Source: Helicoverpa zea (Eukaryota > Arthropoda > Insecta > Lepidoptera > Noctuidae). From it: DNA of 64,000 bases. Of this stretch, positions 35,233 through 46,710 are shown piece by piece. The notes under the pieces were generated by a model, which was not told the origin of the DNA, made no database searches, and saw nothing but the letters and a program-made list of their open reading frames with translations. Position 1 is the first letter of the stretch. Each line of letters starts with the position of its first letter. The translations under genes were made by a program, and so were the position numbers. The stretch lies in assembly GCF_022581195.2 (NCBI RefSeq), contig NC_061462.1:12028001-12092000 (forward strand), given 5' to 3'.

Positions 35233-35615
35233 GTCGTGGTGGCCTAGTGGGCAAAGAACCAACCTCTCGAGTATGAGGGCGCGGGTTCGATTCCAGGTCA
35301 GGCAAGTACCAATGCAACTTTTCTAAGTTTGTATGTACTTTCTAAGTATATCTTAGACACCAATGACTGTGTTTCGGATGGCACGTTAAACTGTAGGTCC
35401 CGGCTGTCATAGAACATCCTTGGCAGTCGTTACGGGTAGTCAGAAGCCAGTAAGTCTGACACCAGTCTAACCAAGGGGTATTGGGTTGCCCGGGTAACTG
35501 GGTTGAGGAGGTCAGACAGGGCAGTCGCTCCTTGTAAAGCACTAGTACTCAGCTGCATCCGGTTAGACTGGAAGCCGACCCCAACATAGTTTGGGAAAAA
35601 GGCTCGGAGGATGAT
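35233..35615 (+). mobile_element. Full-length 383-bp tRNA-derived SINE with 12-bp target duplication
   Basis: It has the same head as 33580 (GTCGTGGTGGCCTAGTGGGC) and the B box GCGGGTTCGATTCCAGG. GGTAAGGAATAA lies directly before (35221-35232) and directly after (35616-35627), a clean target-site duplication. The ends of the family are therefore defined exactly here. Transcription would be by RNA polymerase III and mobilisation by a partner LINE. Confidence 0.92.
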
Positions 35616-36446
35616 GGTAAGGAATAAATAGGTAACAAAGGTAAGTAGTTAGGGTAAGAGTTACTTTGCTTTAAAAAATAGCCTACCTACATAGTCACAA
35701 AAGAACTTATAACCATTTCTTAAGTAATGCTACTGTTACCTACTGTTATTTCAAGAGTGCACTCGACCGACTTATAAATTGACACATAACGGTTAGATAA
35801 TTAATTCCTAAAGTGAGTTACTGTTTCAAAGCTCAAGTGTTTTGTTTTAAGATTTGACACTGTTTCATTTGTGAACATTGTTTTTTTTTCTACTATAAGC
35901 CTTTGTAATGAGGTTCATCATACATGACCAACAATGACTGTATCAATTCATTGAATAAATGCTTATAGAGGTCTATTGTAGTGGAAGATAGCCGTGACAT
36001 ACTGGATTGTTATCAAAAAAATAAATAAAAAGTTTGTTTGGGGAAAGTCTTATTTTACAATGGCGACATATTACCCGGAATTAGATAATAAAAGACCTAA
36101 TAATACACAAAGATAACATCTTCCTATTATTAACCTAATAAATAATAATAAAGGCGTTTATCGCTAATTCTTATTTAGGTTTACAGGTCTTCCTACTATT
36201 ATTGTCTTATTAAATAACGTCTGTGTAAACAATATGTTCTAAATTATTTTTTTTGTAGGTATTTTTGATAATACAATTATTCGTCATAATAATATCACTG
36301 GTATTGTTATTTGACACAGATTTCAATTTCTCGCTAGTTTTGGGGAAAGACTGATCGAAAATATTACCAAGAAATTCGCATATTTTTTTTATTGTGAGGT
36401 CAATGAACTGACAAATCTTGAGATATTTAATATATCACTTCACATA

Positions 36447-36646
36447 GCTTCGGCTCGCGGTTTCACTCGCGCTCCGTGAGAACTTCTGACCTTACCGGGA
36501 TAAAATATAGCTTATGTTACTCGGAAAGAGTGCTTTGAGTGGCTTTCAAACAGTGAAAGAGTTTATGAAATCGGTTCAGTAGTTTAAGCTTTTAGGGCAC
36601 AAACAAACAAAAAAGGTTTTCTTTTTATAATATTAGTGTAGATTAT
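36447..36646 (+). repeat. Interspersed repeat, TTTGTTTGTACCCTA family (inverse)
   Basis: CTTCGGCTCGCGGTTTCACT, CCGGGATAAAATATAGCTTA and GCACAAACAAACAAAAAAGG, ending TTATAATATTAGTG. Confidence 0.6.
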
Positions 36647-38224
36647 TATGCTATAGTGCGTGTTCACTGCAGTTAATAAGGAACTACTTACACGGATATT
36701 TTTTAATCACTTTTATAAACTTACAATGACGTAAATCCGTTGCTACTTTTACGTAATTTATTAATTTTAATAATCCGTTACTTAAAATTGGCAAAAACAC
36801 TTCATTTATTATGTTGTGTGACAACTTTAAGTTCGTATTTAAATATGTTTTTATCGCATTCCTTACGTAATTTTCATATAGAAGAAAAACAATCATTTAG
36901 CATGTGGAAATATAATTTTCTTATTTGTTAAAAAAATAATATCGGACCCGGTTAATTTGACGAAAAACAAATAAAGTTACTTTTGCATATTTTAATTTTA
37001 TTATTTAGATTTTTGGGTGTGTTATTATTTTTGTAGTCTGGGTTTATTGACATAATAATCGAAAGTTTTTTTTTATAATTATGTATGAAAAAAACCCACC
37101 GTTTAAAAGACGTCAGTTAAAAATCAATGACAACAACTTTCGAATCTCTTTTACACATAAGTATAAAGGATTTAATTTTATATAATATTAACAATTGATT
37201 GACAGACCAAAAATTAGTCACATTTTTTATGGCAGAACTGTAATATCAAAAAAATTGACTGATTAAATAATTTGAAATAATCATGTCTTTGTTAAACAAT
37301 ACATATACTTGGGAACACTTGGGCTTTTCTATGATTAAAGTCACAAATATCATAAAACTGAGTGGAAACCCCAATTGCCACACGTGAGTAAATATTGTTT
37401 TTTATTTATTTTACATTTGTTTATATTTATTTTATTGATTGTATTGTACAACATAATTGGGAAAAGGCTCGGGTGATGATGTGTTAATTCTTTTTATTTA
37501 TGTCAGTGTCAATTCCTTTTTTTCTTTTATCGATTATTAAGTGTTTATTTTTTTATCTTTTGAATAAATTAATCATAAAATTAAAATAAAATTCTATAGG
37601 TACAGTTTTTATTATAGGTACAGTTAACAATATTATAATAACGGCCATTTTCACACGGCAAGTTCCACTTTGCTCTGGGTTAACCCCCGGAGTGTTCAAA
37701 TATTGGCATAGTATGCAAAATTAATATTTGCTTTCAATAAATCTGTATTGATATATGTAACGATATGACAATTGCACTTAGCTGTCACACTTCTTTATGA
37801 GACTAACTTCCACCCGTGGTTTCACCTGCATAACTTAACACACGTAGATAAAAAGAAGCCTATATACTATTCTGATAAATAAGCAATTAAAGCAATGGTA
37901 CTGGCAAGTTTTATCAAATTCATCCACACAAGCTTTTGTGTGAAGGAGGTACTAACATTCAATCTATCGCGTTAATCGCAAAATGTTTGATATTAATTAA
38001 AACATTTTATGAAATTAACTGATTCGTTTTTACGAAAGCAAAATGGATATAAATATAAGAAAACTATTACACTCAGCTAAGAAGGTATAGGAAAATAAAC
38101 AAAGTTCTTCATGGTATAAGTTGAGTAAGCTAAAAGTGTTGAGGAAGCAAAAGCTTGACATGACAAAGTTCTAGGATAAACGCTAATGTATTACTTAGTA
38201 GTAAGATTACTAATTTGTAGGTAC

Positions 38225-38390
38225 GTAGGTATGTACTTTCTAAGCATATCTTGGACACCAATGACTGTGTTTCGGATGGCACGTTAAACTGTAGGTCCCG
38301 GTTGTCATTGAACATGCCTGGCAGTCGTCACGGGTAGACAAAGTGCCCAGTAGTGGGACGATAAAAAGGCTGCGATGATGATGATGATAA
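38225..38390 (+). mobile_element. Chimeric SINE piece
   Basis: The body of the 383-bp SINE (TATGTACTTTCTAAGCATAT through GACTGTGTTTCGGATGGCAC to GCAGTCGTCACGGGTAGA) changes abruptly. It becomes a different tail, GTGCCCAGTAGTGGGACGAT and (GATGAT)n, the tail module seen near 18.6 kb. Confidence 0.65.
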
Positions 38391-39002
38391 AATACCAATT
38401 GATTATATTATTTACCGCGTTCAATTTAATCCTTTGTGATAATATAACAACTTCAGTATAATTGCAATTAATTAGATTAATTATTATTGGATAGTTATTG
38501 AGCCGGTTATCATGATTATTGTGTCTTTTTGATTAATTGATGTTGTTCACAATTAATTTGTAACTTTACAATAAATAATTTATAACATAATCTGTGTTGT
38601 ATTGTGACTTACATAGTTTATTATCCATGTTAATTATTATGTAAATAATTGTTAGTTTAATAGTATAATAATTGCAACCAAAGATCACACCTACAGAATA
38701 TTTCTTTAATCAATGCATATTTCCTACTGCAGAATATTTACCTGATTGATAGCATAGGAAAACATGGATACTTTACATATTTGTATAAATAATACTTTGT
38801 ACAAATAATTATAATTAGGTATTTTTTAAATTGTAATAATCCTTTACATTTTTATGGATTCAAAGGTATATTTTTTTTTTATTTACCACTGTTTTTATCA
38901 ATTATTTTCTTAATATTAATTATAAATAACTTTACTAAAATAGGAAAAACTAAAAATAAAATAAATTCTAAAAAAAATAACAAAAAAATCATACCTATTA
39001 AA

Positions 39003-39145
39003 ACGATCACATAAAATCACTTCCAATCATAAAAAAATTGTTTAAAAAAATCCACAAAATACTCGTAAGTACCACAAACACGACTTCGTTAGGATTTGTA
39101 CGGTCTGCGCGCGCGCATAAATTCGACTGAGCGATCTATGGCAAC
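39003..39145 (-). promoter_or_regulatory. Candidate promoter and 5' UTR exon
   Basis: In A+T-rich surroundings this patch holds GCGCGCGCGC. On the minus strand it has GATCGCTCAGTCGAATTTAT, where TCAGT matches the arthropod initiator. A usable donor (TTAATAG|GTATGA) lies about 130 bp downstream at about 39003. It could be the start of the CD36-like transcript, whose start-codon exon needs an upstream exon. There is no transcript evidence, and CpG-rich patches also occur in MITEs. Confidence 0.22.
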
Positions 39146-39399
39146 GTATCATACCTATATACTGATCTAGCTAACTTTCGTACTAAATGTTTGACGCAAA
39201 ACATCTGATTACATACTGTAACATTTTTTTTTTCAGTTTTTTTTAGTACATAATGATCTATCACAGGCATATTTTTTAGCCTTTTTTTGCAAAAAATCAT
39301 CTATATTTATTATAATTTTATTTGCGTTTTAAAACATGTCTTTTTGATAAAGAGTAGTGGAGCATAGTGCTGGCTGAACGATCGATGAAGTTAAGCAAC

Positions 39400-39690
39400 A
39401 ATTCCATGGATGGGTTGGCTGTTGACACTTCGTGAGTCAGGTCTCGGACACCACTTAGAAATGTCTGTCACGTATCTTTTGAATAAATTAGTTTTAAGTA
39501 CTTTAAGATTCAACAATGAATTTGTTTTTTTTTGTTTACTTTTTTTCTGTATTGTACGCGTGTTCACTACACATCGGCTGCTTGACAAATGAAAAATACT
39601 TACAAAAATTGTGAGCTTGTATGGGGATCGAACCCGCGACTCGCAACGTGCAGTCAGTAGCTTAGCCATTTCGCCAACAGTGTTGCGTAG
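39400..39690 (-). mobile_element. tRNA-derived SINE, third family
   Basis: On the minus strand, AACACTGTTGGCGAAATGGC (A box) and GTCGCGGGTTCGATCCCCAT (B box) are followed by ~200 bp of A+T-rich body containing GTGAACACGCGTACAATACA. It has the right spacing for a tRNA-like head but no tRNA 3' half. Confidence 0.65.
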
Positions 39691-39960
39691 AACTGTTGAA
39701 CAGTGCAAAATAATACGTTGTTGTTATTTGAAAAATACCTGTTTCTGATGGTAATTTTTGACTGAAGTTTTTTGTCGTTGGAAAAAGGGCATTGTACTGA
39801 TATCAAAACGCTTAGAAGTTTAGATATATGCAAAATCAATTATCCATGTTACAGACAGCTAGCCTAGAGACTGAGAAGACATAGGTAGGATACTTTTTAT
39901 CCGGATGTGCTCACTTGAACACACTTAATGTAATTTCTGAGTTAAATGTTATTATAGTTG

Positions 39961-40109
39961 GGCTGTGGGATTGTTCAAAGAGTTACTGCAGCTCTGGTAC
40001 ACAAGGGGTTTCAGAAAGAACATGATAGATTTAAGTCACTAAGAGTCTGACACGAGTCACGCTCACCCACAGCGGGAGGCGTCATTTGATGATTTCCCAC
40101 CAAAAAATG
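39961..40109 (-). repeat. Interspersed repeat, CCCTCCCGCTGTG family
   Basis: CTGTGGGATTGTTCAAAGAG, CACAGCGGGAGGCGTCATTT and GATGATTTCCCACC mark it as the inverse of 5431-5595. Confidence 0.6.
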
Positions 40110-40534
40110 TGTAGCTACCAATGTGGATTCTGAGTTTTCTCAAAATCACCTGCTGGATGAAACGCACCTGGGTACATTAGAACGTCTAATGACTCTCTAT
40201 AAATAGTAGCTGTTTGTGTTTTTGTAAACAAAAAATACCACGCCTTAACAATTAATTCTAATATTTTTACGATGTTTAAAACAAAATGCGATTTTTTTTT
40301 TATTTTAAGCATCAATTGTTGTTTAATTAATAATGATATGCTTCAGAATGCTTGCAAGGAGCATCGGCTTTTTGGCGATTACTTAGGTAATATCCGAACG
40401 GATCAGTAGTAAGCAATACTTAGCTCGGTCGGTCCGAGGATGGGTTACCGTCATAACTTAGTAATTCCTCTGTGGAAGCAATATAAATTGTGGATTATGA
40501 CTACATCTTATTTGGCTATCGTTATCACCAACTA

Positions 40535-40685
40535 CCCGTTTGAAGTCAGAAAGTCTTGGCCAGGTAACTGAGTTGATAAGTTCAGATGTCGATGTAAAAC
40601 ACTGGTCCTCAACTTTGTTTCGCAGCAACCTTTTAGACTAAAGACCATCCCTAACTTAGTTATGAAAAGAGTAGACAGATGATGG
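40535..40685 (+). mobile_element. Diverged SINE fragment
   Basis: CCAGGTAACTGAGTTGATAA, GTAAAACACTGGTCCTCAAC and a GATGATGG end keep the order of the 383-bp SINE 3' half at low identity. A similar, inverse scrap lies at about 40895-41015. Confidence 0.45.
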
Positions 40686-41834
40686 TGTATACATAATCTT
40701 ACAATAAATGCATACCATTATGGAAAGCAGTGAATTTTCTAACGAAAATGTTATAAGACGACTTTTGTAAATTGTATATAGGCGAGTTACCAACATTATA
40801 TATTGGCTCTATCAAACATTCAAACATATTCACTGTTTTACTAGTTAGGTACGCTTCACAAGGGTAATTATTTGTTGTAGGTCAGCTTTTTGAAGCATCA
40901 TCATATGTCTAGCGTTTTTTTCAATTACGTACGTAAGGGTTGGTAGCCAGTCTGAAAAAATGCAACTGAGCACCGCAGTGTTTTACATCGACCGATAATC
41001 TATAAATCCGACACAGGGCAACCTAAGACCCCTAATTTTTTACAACAGGAAAAGGAAAATTCCTCAATAAAATACTGAGGGGCAACCTTCGATGTTTTTT
41101 GTTTATGAAGAAAAGTTTTAGTGGAATCCCGCCACAAAGTTAGGTATAGACTTTTTGTGTCATTATAAATGCATACCTAATAAATATCAGGAAAATGACT
41201 GCTAAAATCCAGGCAAAAGAAATAAATCCTTATCCAAATATACTTATAGATAGAGTCTTGATTTAAATAAATAAAAAGTGAGAAACAAGAAAATTATCTA
41301 TGTTCTGAATTTTAATATTTCGTTTAGATACAATCCAAATGCTTATAAATTATACAAGTCTAATCTATAAAGCTGAAGAGTTTGTTTGTTATTTTAGTCC
41401 ATTGAGCCGCTCATCTCAGGAAAAATTGGCCCAATTATTGTATCGTGCATAGGCTTGTTATCCGACCGCGTGGAATAGTGCAATCCGTGAAACCGCTGAC
41501 AGAAGCTACTTTATTTTGGAAATGTAATAATACCCATCATGTTTCGACACCAAGGCCCAGTTAAAAACGAAGTTCAGAAACCATCATTCGAAACGTGGGA
41601 TTTATTTTCGATATCATAACATCATCGCATTTTCGCTTATTCCAAATATTTTTTTTTATGACTAGAACTATGCCCTTAATTACATTATAAATCACGCACG
41701 TTCAATCAATTTTTTAAACATGACGTTGACTTCCAATAATTAAACCAGGTGCACCTAAGCTACCAGTGTTTAACTTAAGCTTATTTAAATACATAGATTA
41801 CTCATTTGTTTTTTAACTCCCTAGCTATCTTAAT

Positions 41835-41960
41835 CTAACGTCCCCACTCAGAGACATTTAATGATTACTTAAGTCACTCCTTAGTGACGGAATGTCATAC
41901 AAATCCTTCACTAAGGAATGGCTTAAGTAACCATTAAATGTCTCTGAGTGGGGAGGTTAG
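41835..41960. mobile_element. 126-bp fold-back element
   Basis: CTAACGTCCCCACTCAGAGA and onward for ~53 bp is nearly the reverse complement of the right arm, which ends TCTCTGAGTGGGGAGGTTAG. Only ~20 bp form the loop. It has no frame and is a typical hairpin MITE. Confidence 0.8.
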
Positions 41961-42114
41961 AATATTTGGATATATTACTCACTGTTTTCAACCTACCTAC
42001 GTAGGTACTTCAGAACTACATATTTGCCAATACAATATTGAGTTAACTTTTCAAATATACTATTTTGAGAGACCATGCAATTCAAGCCGAAGCAAATTAT
42101 TGTAGTTCCTGAAA

Positions 42115-42268
42115 TTCTTTGAAAAAACCCCGCTCGATAATATGCTCACAAAACAGAAAACCTGATTTTGAGTGACGTCATATAAGGTCAATGCACTTGC
42201 ATTCTTTTGGAAAAAGAAATGCATAAAATGAAAGGCTCTTTCTTAAGGGCGGGGTTTTTTCGAAATCG
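42115..42268. mobile_element. Small MITE-like element with TTTGAAAAAACCCCGC ends
   Basis: TTTGAAAAAACCCCGC at the left faces GCGGGGTTTTTTCGAAA at the right, 150 bp apart. The interior has CACTTGCATTCTTTTGG. No target duplication was verified. Confidence 0.5.
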
Positions 42269-42312
42269 TAAAATAGGTTTTTTTTCGGGGGCGGTCAAAT
42301 TGCACTCATTAT

Positions 42313-42725
42313 ATATCGGGTGTGTCGTTCACAATCACATTAAATCATATCGTATATACTTTATGATATTCTATGGCGAATTGTAAAAAAAATAACCTAG
42401 TCCATTCAGTGGTTTAACCACAGGAGTCATTTTTCGTTTTTATAATTTACAACATCATGTGTAAAGCAGAGATAAAGTTAGGAGTATCGTATGTTTTGAT
42501 CAGTTGACAGCTGTCAGTTTTCAAGGGAGAATTTTAGTTGTTTGTAACAACTGACTTTTATATGGTGTTCTAATTTTTGCACATTTTTATTCCATTTACT
42601 TTATTTGAAAAAATCTTTATTTTTATTTTTAGGTATTTTTCTTTTATCTTTGTGTTAATTGACATATATTAGCCAGTATATTAACGCATTTCATTTAATG
42701 TGATTATGAACGTCACACCCGATAT
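42313..42725. mobile_element. 413-bp MITE with ~35-bp TIRs
   Basis: Left ATATCGGGTGTGTCGTTCAC then AATCACATTAAAT matches the reverse complement of the right end (GATTATGAACGTCACACCCG, then ATAT) with three or four differences. The interior is A+T-rich with no frame. The transposase family is not recognised. Confidence 0.75.
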
Positions 42726-43004
42726 AATACTGCAAAGGACAATGCTATTCTTTGTATGGAAGTTGGGCTCAAGTGTTGCCCACAGTAACTGCATAGTGTA
42801 TTATGTTCCATAGGCTTATATTAGGTCCCAGACCAAAGCATTTCGAAATCTATCCCGGGAGTCCTGAGAAAAACTGGTTTGACTCTTATTCAATATTACA
42901 TAAAATAAGCTTACGAACTCTTAACTATTCCACTTTTATTACCTTAATGGAAATGAATTATATTCATTGACAAATACGAGGGATTGTACACGACAACTTT
43001 TTTT

Positions 43005-43135
43005 TAACCGACTTCAAAAAATGGAGGAGGTTCTTAATTCATTTGTATTCTTTTTACGTTTGTACGTGCATAACTCCGTCGTTTACCAACCGATTTCAAC
43101 AATTATTTTATTGTTTGAAAGGGCTTACTTCCTCA
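43005..43135 (+). repeat. Interspersed repeat, ACCGACTTCAAAAA-GGAGGAGG type
   Basis: TTTTTAACCGACTTCAAAAA, GGAGGAGGTTCTTAATTC and CCGATTTCAACAATTATT. This start sequence is one I recall from many lepidopteran loci. A diverged inverse copy is at 7795-7925. Confidence 0.5.
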
Positions 43136-43594
43136 ATGGTTCCTTTGTCATCAGGCCCAGGGTCTGGTGATGGAATCTCTAAAAAAATCGGGAGCGTCTC
43201 TCGAAAATTGTAGACACATATCGAGTAAAACCTTGTCATTCGGGTATATGTCTCAGACACCACAAAACTGTAAAGGTTACGATCTGACCTGACAATGGAG
43301 ACGAGGGAACTCCTCAACGGTATCTACTAACTACCTCATGTTCGAGCTTATTTTATTCGTCTTGATAAGATTTTTCTAGAAGATAGCTCATAGCGCAGGC
43401 GCCTTGTAGATTTAAACCGAAAATTCAAAAGTATTGCGGTAATTGTCTTTTTTTTCAGAAAATCATTGTCAGTTCTTCTCGTAAAAAAAATAACCCATTC
43501 CAACATTTTCCAGTACTGGATCCTGACAGCGAGATCCTGAGCATTGAGATTGACAATATACATATGAGTAAGACTTATTTGGCAGAAAAGTGTT

Positions 43595-44305
43595 ATCAGA
43601 TTAATTTCTCGGGACCCCTCGATTTCAAAAATATTTTGATTTCTTGTTAAGAGTGAATTAAAGAACCTATTCCAACCACTCCCACTACTGGGCAAATGGC
43701 ATAGGCTTTGTAAATAGACTGTTCATGTGGAACATTTAAACCGGTTTTCCTCGGGACCCCTGGGACCGATTTCAAAAATATTTTAGTTTCATGTTAAGAG
43801 TGAAGTAAAGAACCTATTTCAATCACTCCCACTACTGGGCAAAAAGCACAGGCTTTGTAAAGCGACTGTTCATGTGGAATATTAGAACCGGTTTTTCTCC
43901 GGACCCCAGGGACCGATTTCAAAAATATTTGGATTTCATGTTAAGAGTAAAGTAAAGAACCTATTTTGACCACTCCCACTACTGGGCAAATGTCAAAGAC
44001 TTTGTTAAGTGACTATCTAAGGAGAACATTTGAACCGGTTTTTCTCGGGACCCCTGGGACCGATTTCAAAAATATTTTAAATTCGTGTTAAGAGTGAAGT
44101 AAAGAATCTATTCCAACAACTCCTACTACTGGGCAAATGGCTCAGGCCTTGTTAAGTGACTCTTCATGGAGAATATTTGAACCGGTTTTCCTCGGGACCC
44201 CAGGGAGCGATTTCAAAAATATTTGCATTACGTGTTCAGAGTGCACTAAGGAACCCCCTAGAACTACTCCCACTGCTGGGCAAACTATAAGCCCAGACCC
44301 TGGCA
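43595..44305 (+). repeat. Satellite-like tandem array, exact 147-bp period, about 4.8 copies
   Basis: GATTTCAAAAATATTT begins at 43621, 43768, 43915, 44062 and 44209, so all four intervals are 147 bp. Each unit also carries GTGTTAAGAGTGAAGTAAAG, CTCCCACTACTGGGCAAA and GAACCGGTTTTCCTCGGGAC. Copies differ by many substitutions but by almost no net length change. Short frames across it are not conserved as genes. Confidence 0.9.
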
Positions 44306-44509
44306 TTGTCCTTTTGATATGATATATTCCTGTGGCCGCTATAACAACAAGTATTGAAAACTAGGATAAAATTAATACTTTAGGGGGCTCTTCTATACAT
44401 ATAATAAATCTGTAAAAAAACTGTGTCTGTACATTGAATATATTAAAAAAATAATAATTGAGTGGGGTTTAGAAACAGTAATGGAGCACAAATCCAAAAA
44501 AAAAAATCT

Positions 44510-44600
44510 GTCTGTATGTCTGTATGTCTGTTTGTTTGTACACGCTAATCTTCCGAACTACTGAACGGATTTCAATGATTTTTTCATTGTTGTATCAGTA
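44510..44600 (+). repeat. Short (CTGTATGT)n run and following retroelement-like tail
   Basis: CTGTCTGTATGTCTGTATGT leads into CTGAACGGATTTCAATGATT, a motif typical of the short interspersed repeats in this window. It separates the 147-bp array from the next array. Confidence 0.4.
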
Positions 44601-44634
44601 TTAAGCCTGGTCAACATATAGGCTATAATTTATC

Positions 44635-45135
44635 TTCGAAACTTGAAGACCTGATGCAGAACACCAACAGACCAACAAAACTATAAGAGATACAAAAATG
44701 GTGCCATGGCAAAAATTGTTTAATGTGATGAGCATTTTCAGTTGAGATAATAAATTTTAAGATCTGGAACACCTGATGTGGAACCCCAAGAGCCCAGCTT
44801 CTCTGTAACATATACAGGTATGACGTTTTAGCAAAAGTTGTTCAATTTAATAAGCACTTTCTATTGACTTATATAAATTGAAGATCTAAAACACCTGATT
44901 TGGAACTCCAGGGGCCCAGCTAGACTATAGCATATAGAGGTATGACGTTTTAGCAAAAGTTGTTCAATCTGATAAGCACTCTCTAAAACACCTGATGCGG
45001 AACTCCAGGAGCCCAGCTAGACTATAGCATATGAAGATATGACGTTTTAGCAAAAATGGTTCAATCTGATAAGCACTCTCTATTGACGTACATATAAACA
45101 TCGAAGATCTGGAACACCTGATGTGGAACTTCAAA
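44635..45135 (+). repeat. Tandem array, ~122-bp period, about 4 copies
   Basis: CTGATGTGGAAC-like anchors occur at 44651, 44773, 44895, 44992 and 45118. The spacings are 122, 122, 97 and 126, so one unit has a deletion of about 25 bp. Units share GATCTGGAACACCTGATG, GAGCCCAGCTAGACTATAGC and ATGACGTTTTAGCAAAA. Confidence 0.85.
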
Positions 45136-45312
45136 AGCAATACTACACTTGAAATGTATAGAAATTAATGTTATGAATGAAATGGTGAATCAAAAAAAGT
45201 AATTAGTCCGTCTTTAAGATAACCCTAAAATAATGGACACATATTTTTTTTCTCTCTCTCACAAACAAATAATAACGAAGATACAACAACATTATTATAT
45301 CTCATTATTATT

Positions 45313-46016
45313 TTGTATGTCTCTTCCAGACCTCGGGACTACAAAGTTCCGAATTTTTGGGAGGCAAACGTGGGGCCGAAGCCAACACGCTGAAGCCCTT
45401 TTGAGACAACTTTAATGAAATGGTGACACAAATGACAAAACCGACGATTATCCCTTTAAACACTATAAAAATGAACCCAAGGACAATCCCCGGTGGACGT
45501 CGTTAAAAAAAAAGACAATCCCCGGTTCTGTGCTAAACTATTGCTAACTATGGAGGAAAACTACTTGGGCTATTGTGATGGGATATTAGTGGATGACAAT
45601 GTATTAGGTACATGTAAAAATGGCAGGTGGAGACTCGCCACCTCACTTACTGGGCCCCCGGGAACCAGTCACTGAATAGCAACAAGAGGGCAACAGGACA
45701 TGAGGACATGACAGGACATGTGCAGGAGGACATGAGCGGCTGAAGGGTGAGGATACCTCGGCGGACTTTAAACGCAGATTACGCGCTCCCTGTGCTTACC
45801 ATGAGGCACCTACCCTCCGAGCAGGGCTACTAATCCTGCTCTAGCGACTCCACTCTGGACGGCCAAGCCAAGCCAGAGGCGTGAGACCTACCCCCGTCAT
45901 AGTTCACTCCGACCGGCCGGAGATGGGGGACAGTATACTCTCCCTGGAGAACTCAGTATATATAGCCCCGCGGGGTCGCTACTCCCCGTCATCAGCCTCA
46001 GATGTCCTGCGGTGCC
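45313..46016 (-). mobile_element. TAA-family retroposon, solitary full-length copy with 17-bp target duplication
   Basis: It is the same unit as the 28.5-30.5 kb array, inverted and more diverged. The 5' end on the minus strand is GGCACCGCAGGACATCTGAG, and the 3' end has a damaged version of the hairpin (CGGAACTTTGTAGTCCCGA). TATATCTCATTATTATT occurs at 45296-45312 and again at 46017-46033, a perfect duplication that fixes both ends. The length is 704 bp. A local duplication around AGGACATGAGG sits near 45700. Open frames inside are short and unrelated to known proteins. Confidence 0.9.
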
Positions 46017-46039
46017 TATATCTCATTATTATTGTCGTT

Positions 46040-46412
46040 ACTATCTCAAGAGCCTTTGTCCCAATTATGTTAGGGTCGACTTCCAGTCACGATGCAACTG
46101 AGTACCAGTGTTTACAAGAAGCGACTGCCTATCTGACCTCCACAAACCGGTTACCCGCTCAACCCAACACCCCTTGGTAAGATTTACTGGCTTCTGACTA
46201 CCCATAACGACTGCCAAGAATGTTCAATGACAGCCGGAACCTACAGTTTAACATCCACTCCAAATAAGTCATTGGTATCCAAAATATACGTAGAAAGTAC
46301 ATACGAACTTAGAAAAGTTGCATTGGCAGGCACTTGCCAGACCTGGAATCAAAGACGCACGCTCATACTTGAGAGATTGGTTCTCTACCCACTAAACCAC
46401 CACGACTTTGTC
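46040..46412 (-). mobile_element. Nearly full-length SINE (family of 35233-35615)
   Basis: On the minus strand the head is GTCGTGGTGGTTTAGTGGGT, with a decayed B box near GTCTTTGATTCCAGG. The 3' half runs to CATAATTGGGACAAAGGCTC. It starts six bases beyond the 17-bp target duplication of the retroposon at 45313-46016. Frames through it are not genes. Confidence 0.78.
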
Positions 46413-46559
46413 ATCTATTTAATGTTTTTTTACGCGGACTAATTAGAATCACTACTTTTATCCCTATGGTCACGTCTATTGCAGTTCAGTTCTCAGCGTT
46501 TTGTTTAGTCTGCTGTGCTTTTGCTGTTAAAGTACAAAAATTAAATTTATGGAACGTTT

Positions 46560-46710
46560 CTAATGGTTATGCGTATTCCGTTGTTTTCAAGTCAACGGGC
46601 CCTTAAAATTCAATATCAGACTATTCAGATCTTTGATTTTGCTGACCCCGTAGTCGCTGGCATAAGGGACAGGATCCGCGTACGAAGTCGCGGGCAGAAG
46701 CTAGTATACA
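46560..46710 (+). repeat. Interspersed-repeat scrap
   Basis: CGTACGAAGTCGCGGGCAGA followed by AGCTAGTA is the end module of the CTAGCTTCCGCCCGC family. The preceding part is not clearly matched. Confidence 0.4.

Noticed and set aside
45493..46005. Small genes in the 45.3-46.0 kb GC-rich block
   Set aside because: The block is an inverted copy of the TAA retroposon. Frames are not kept in the three array copies.
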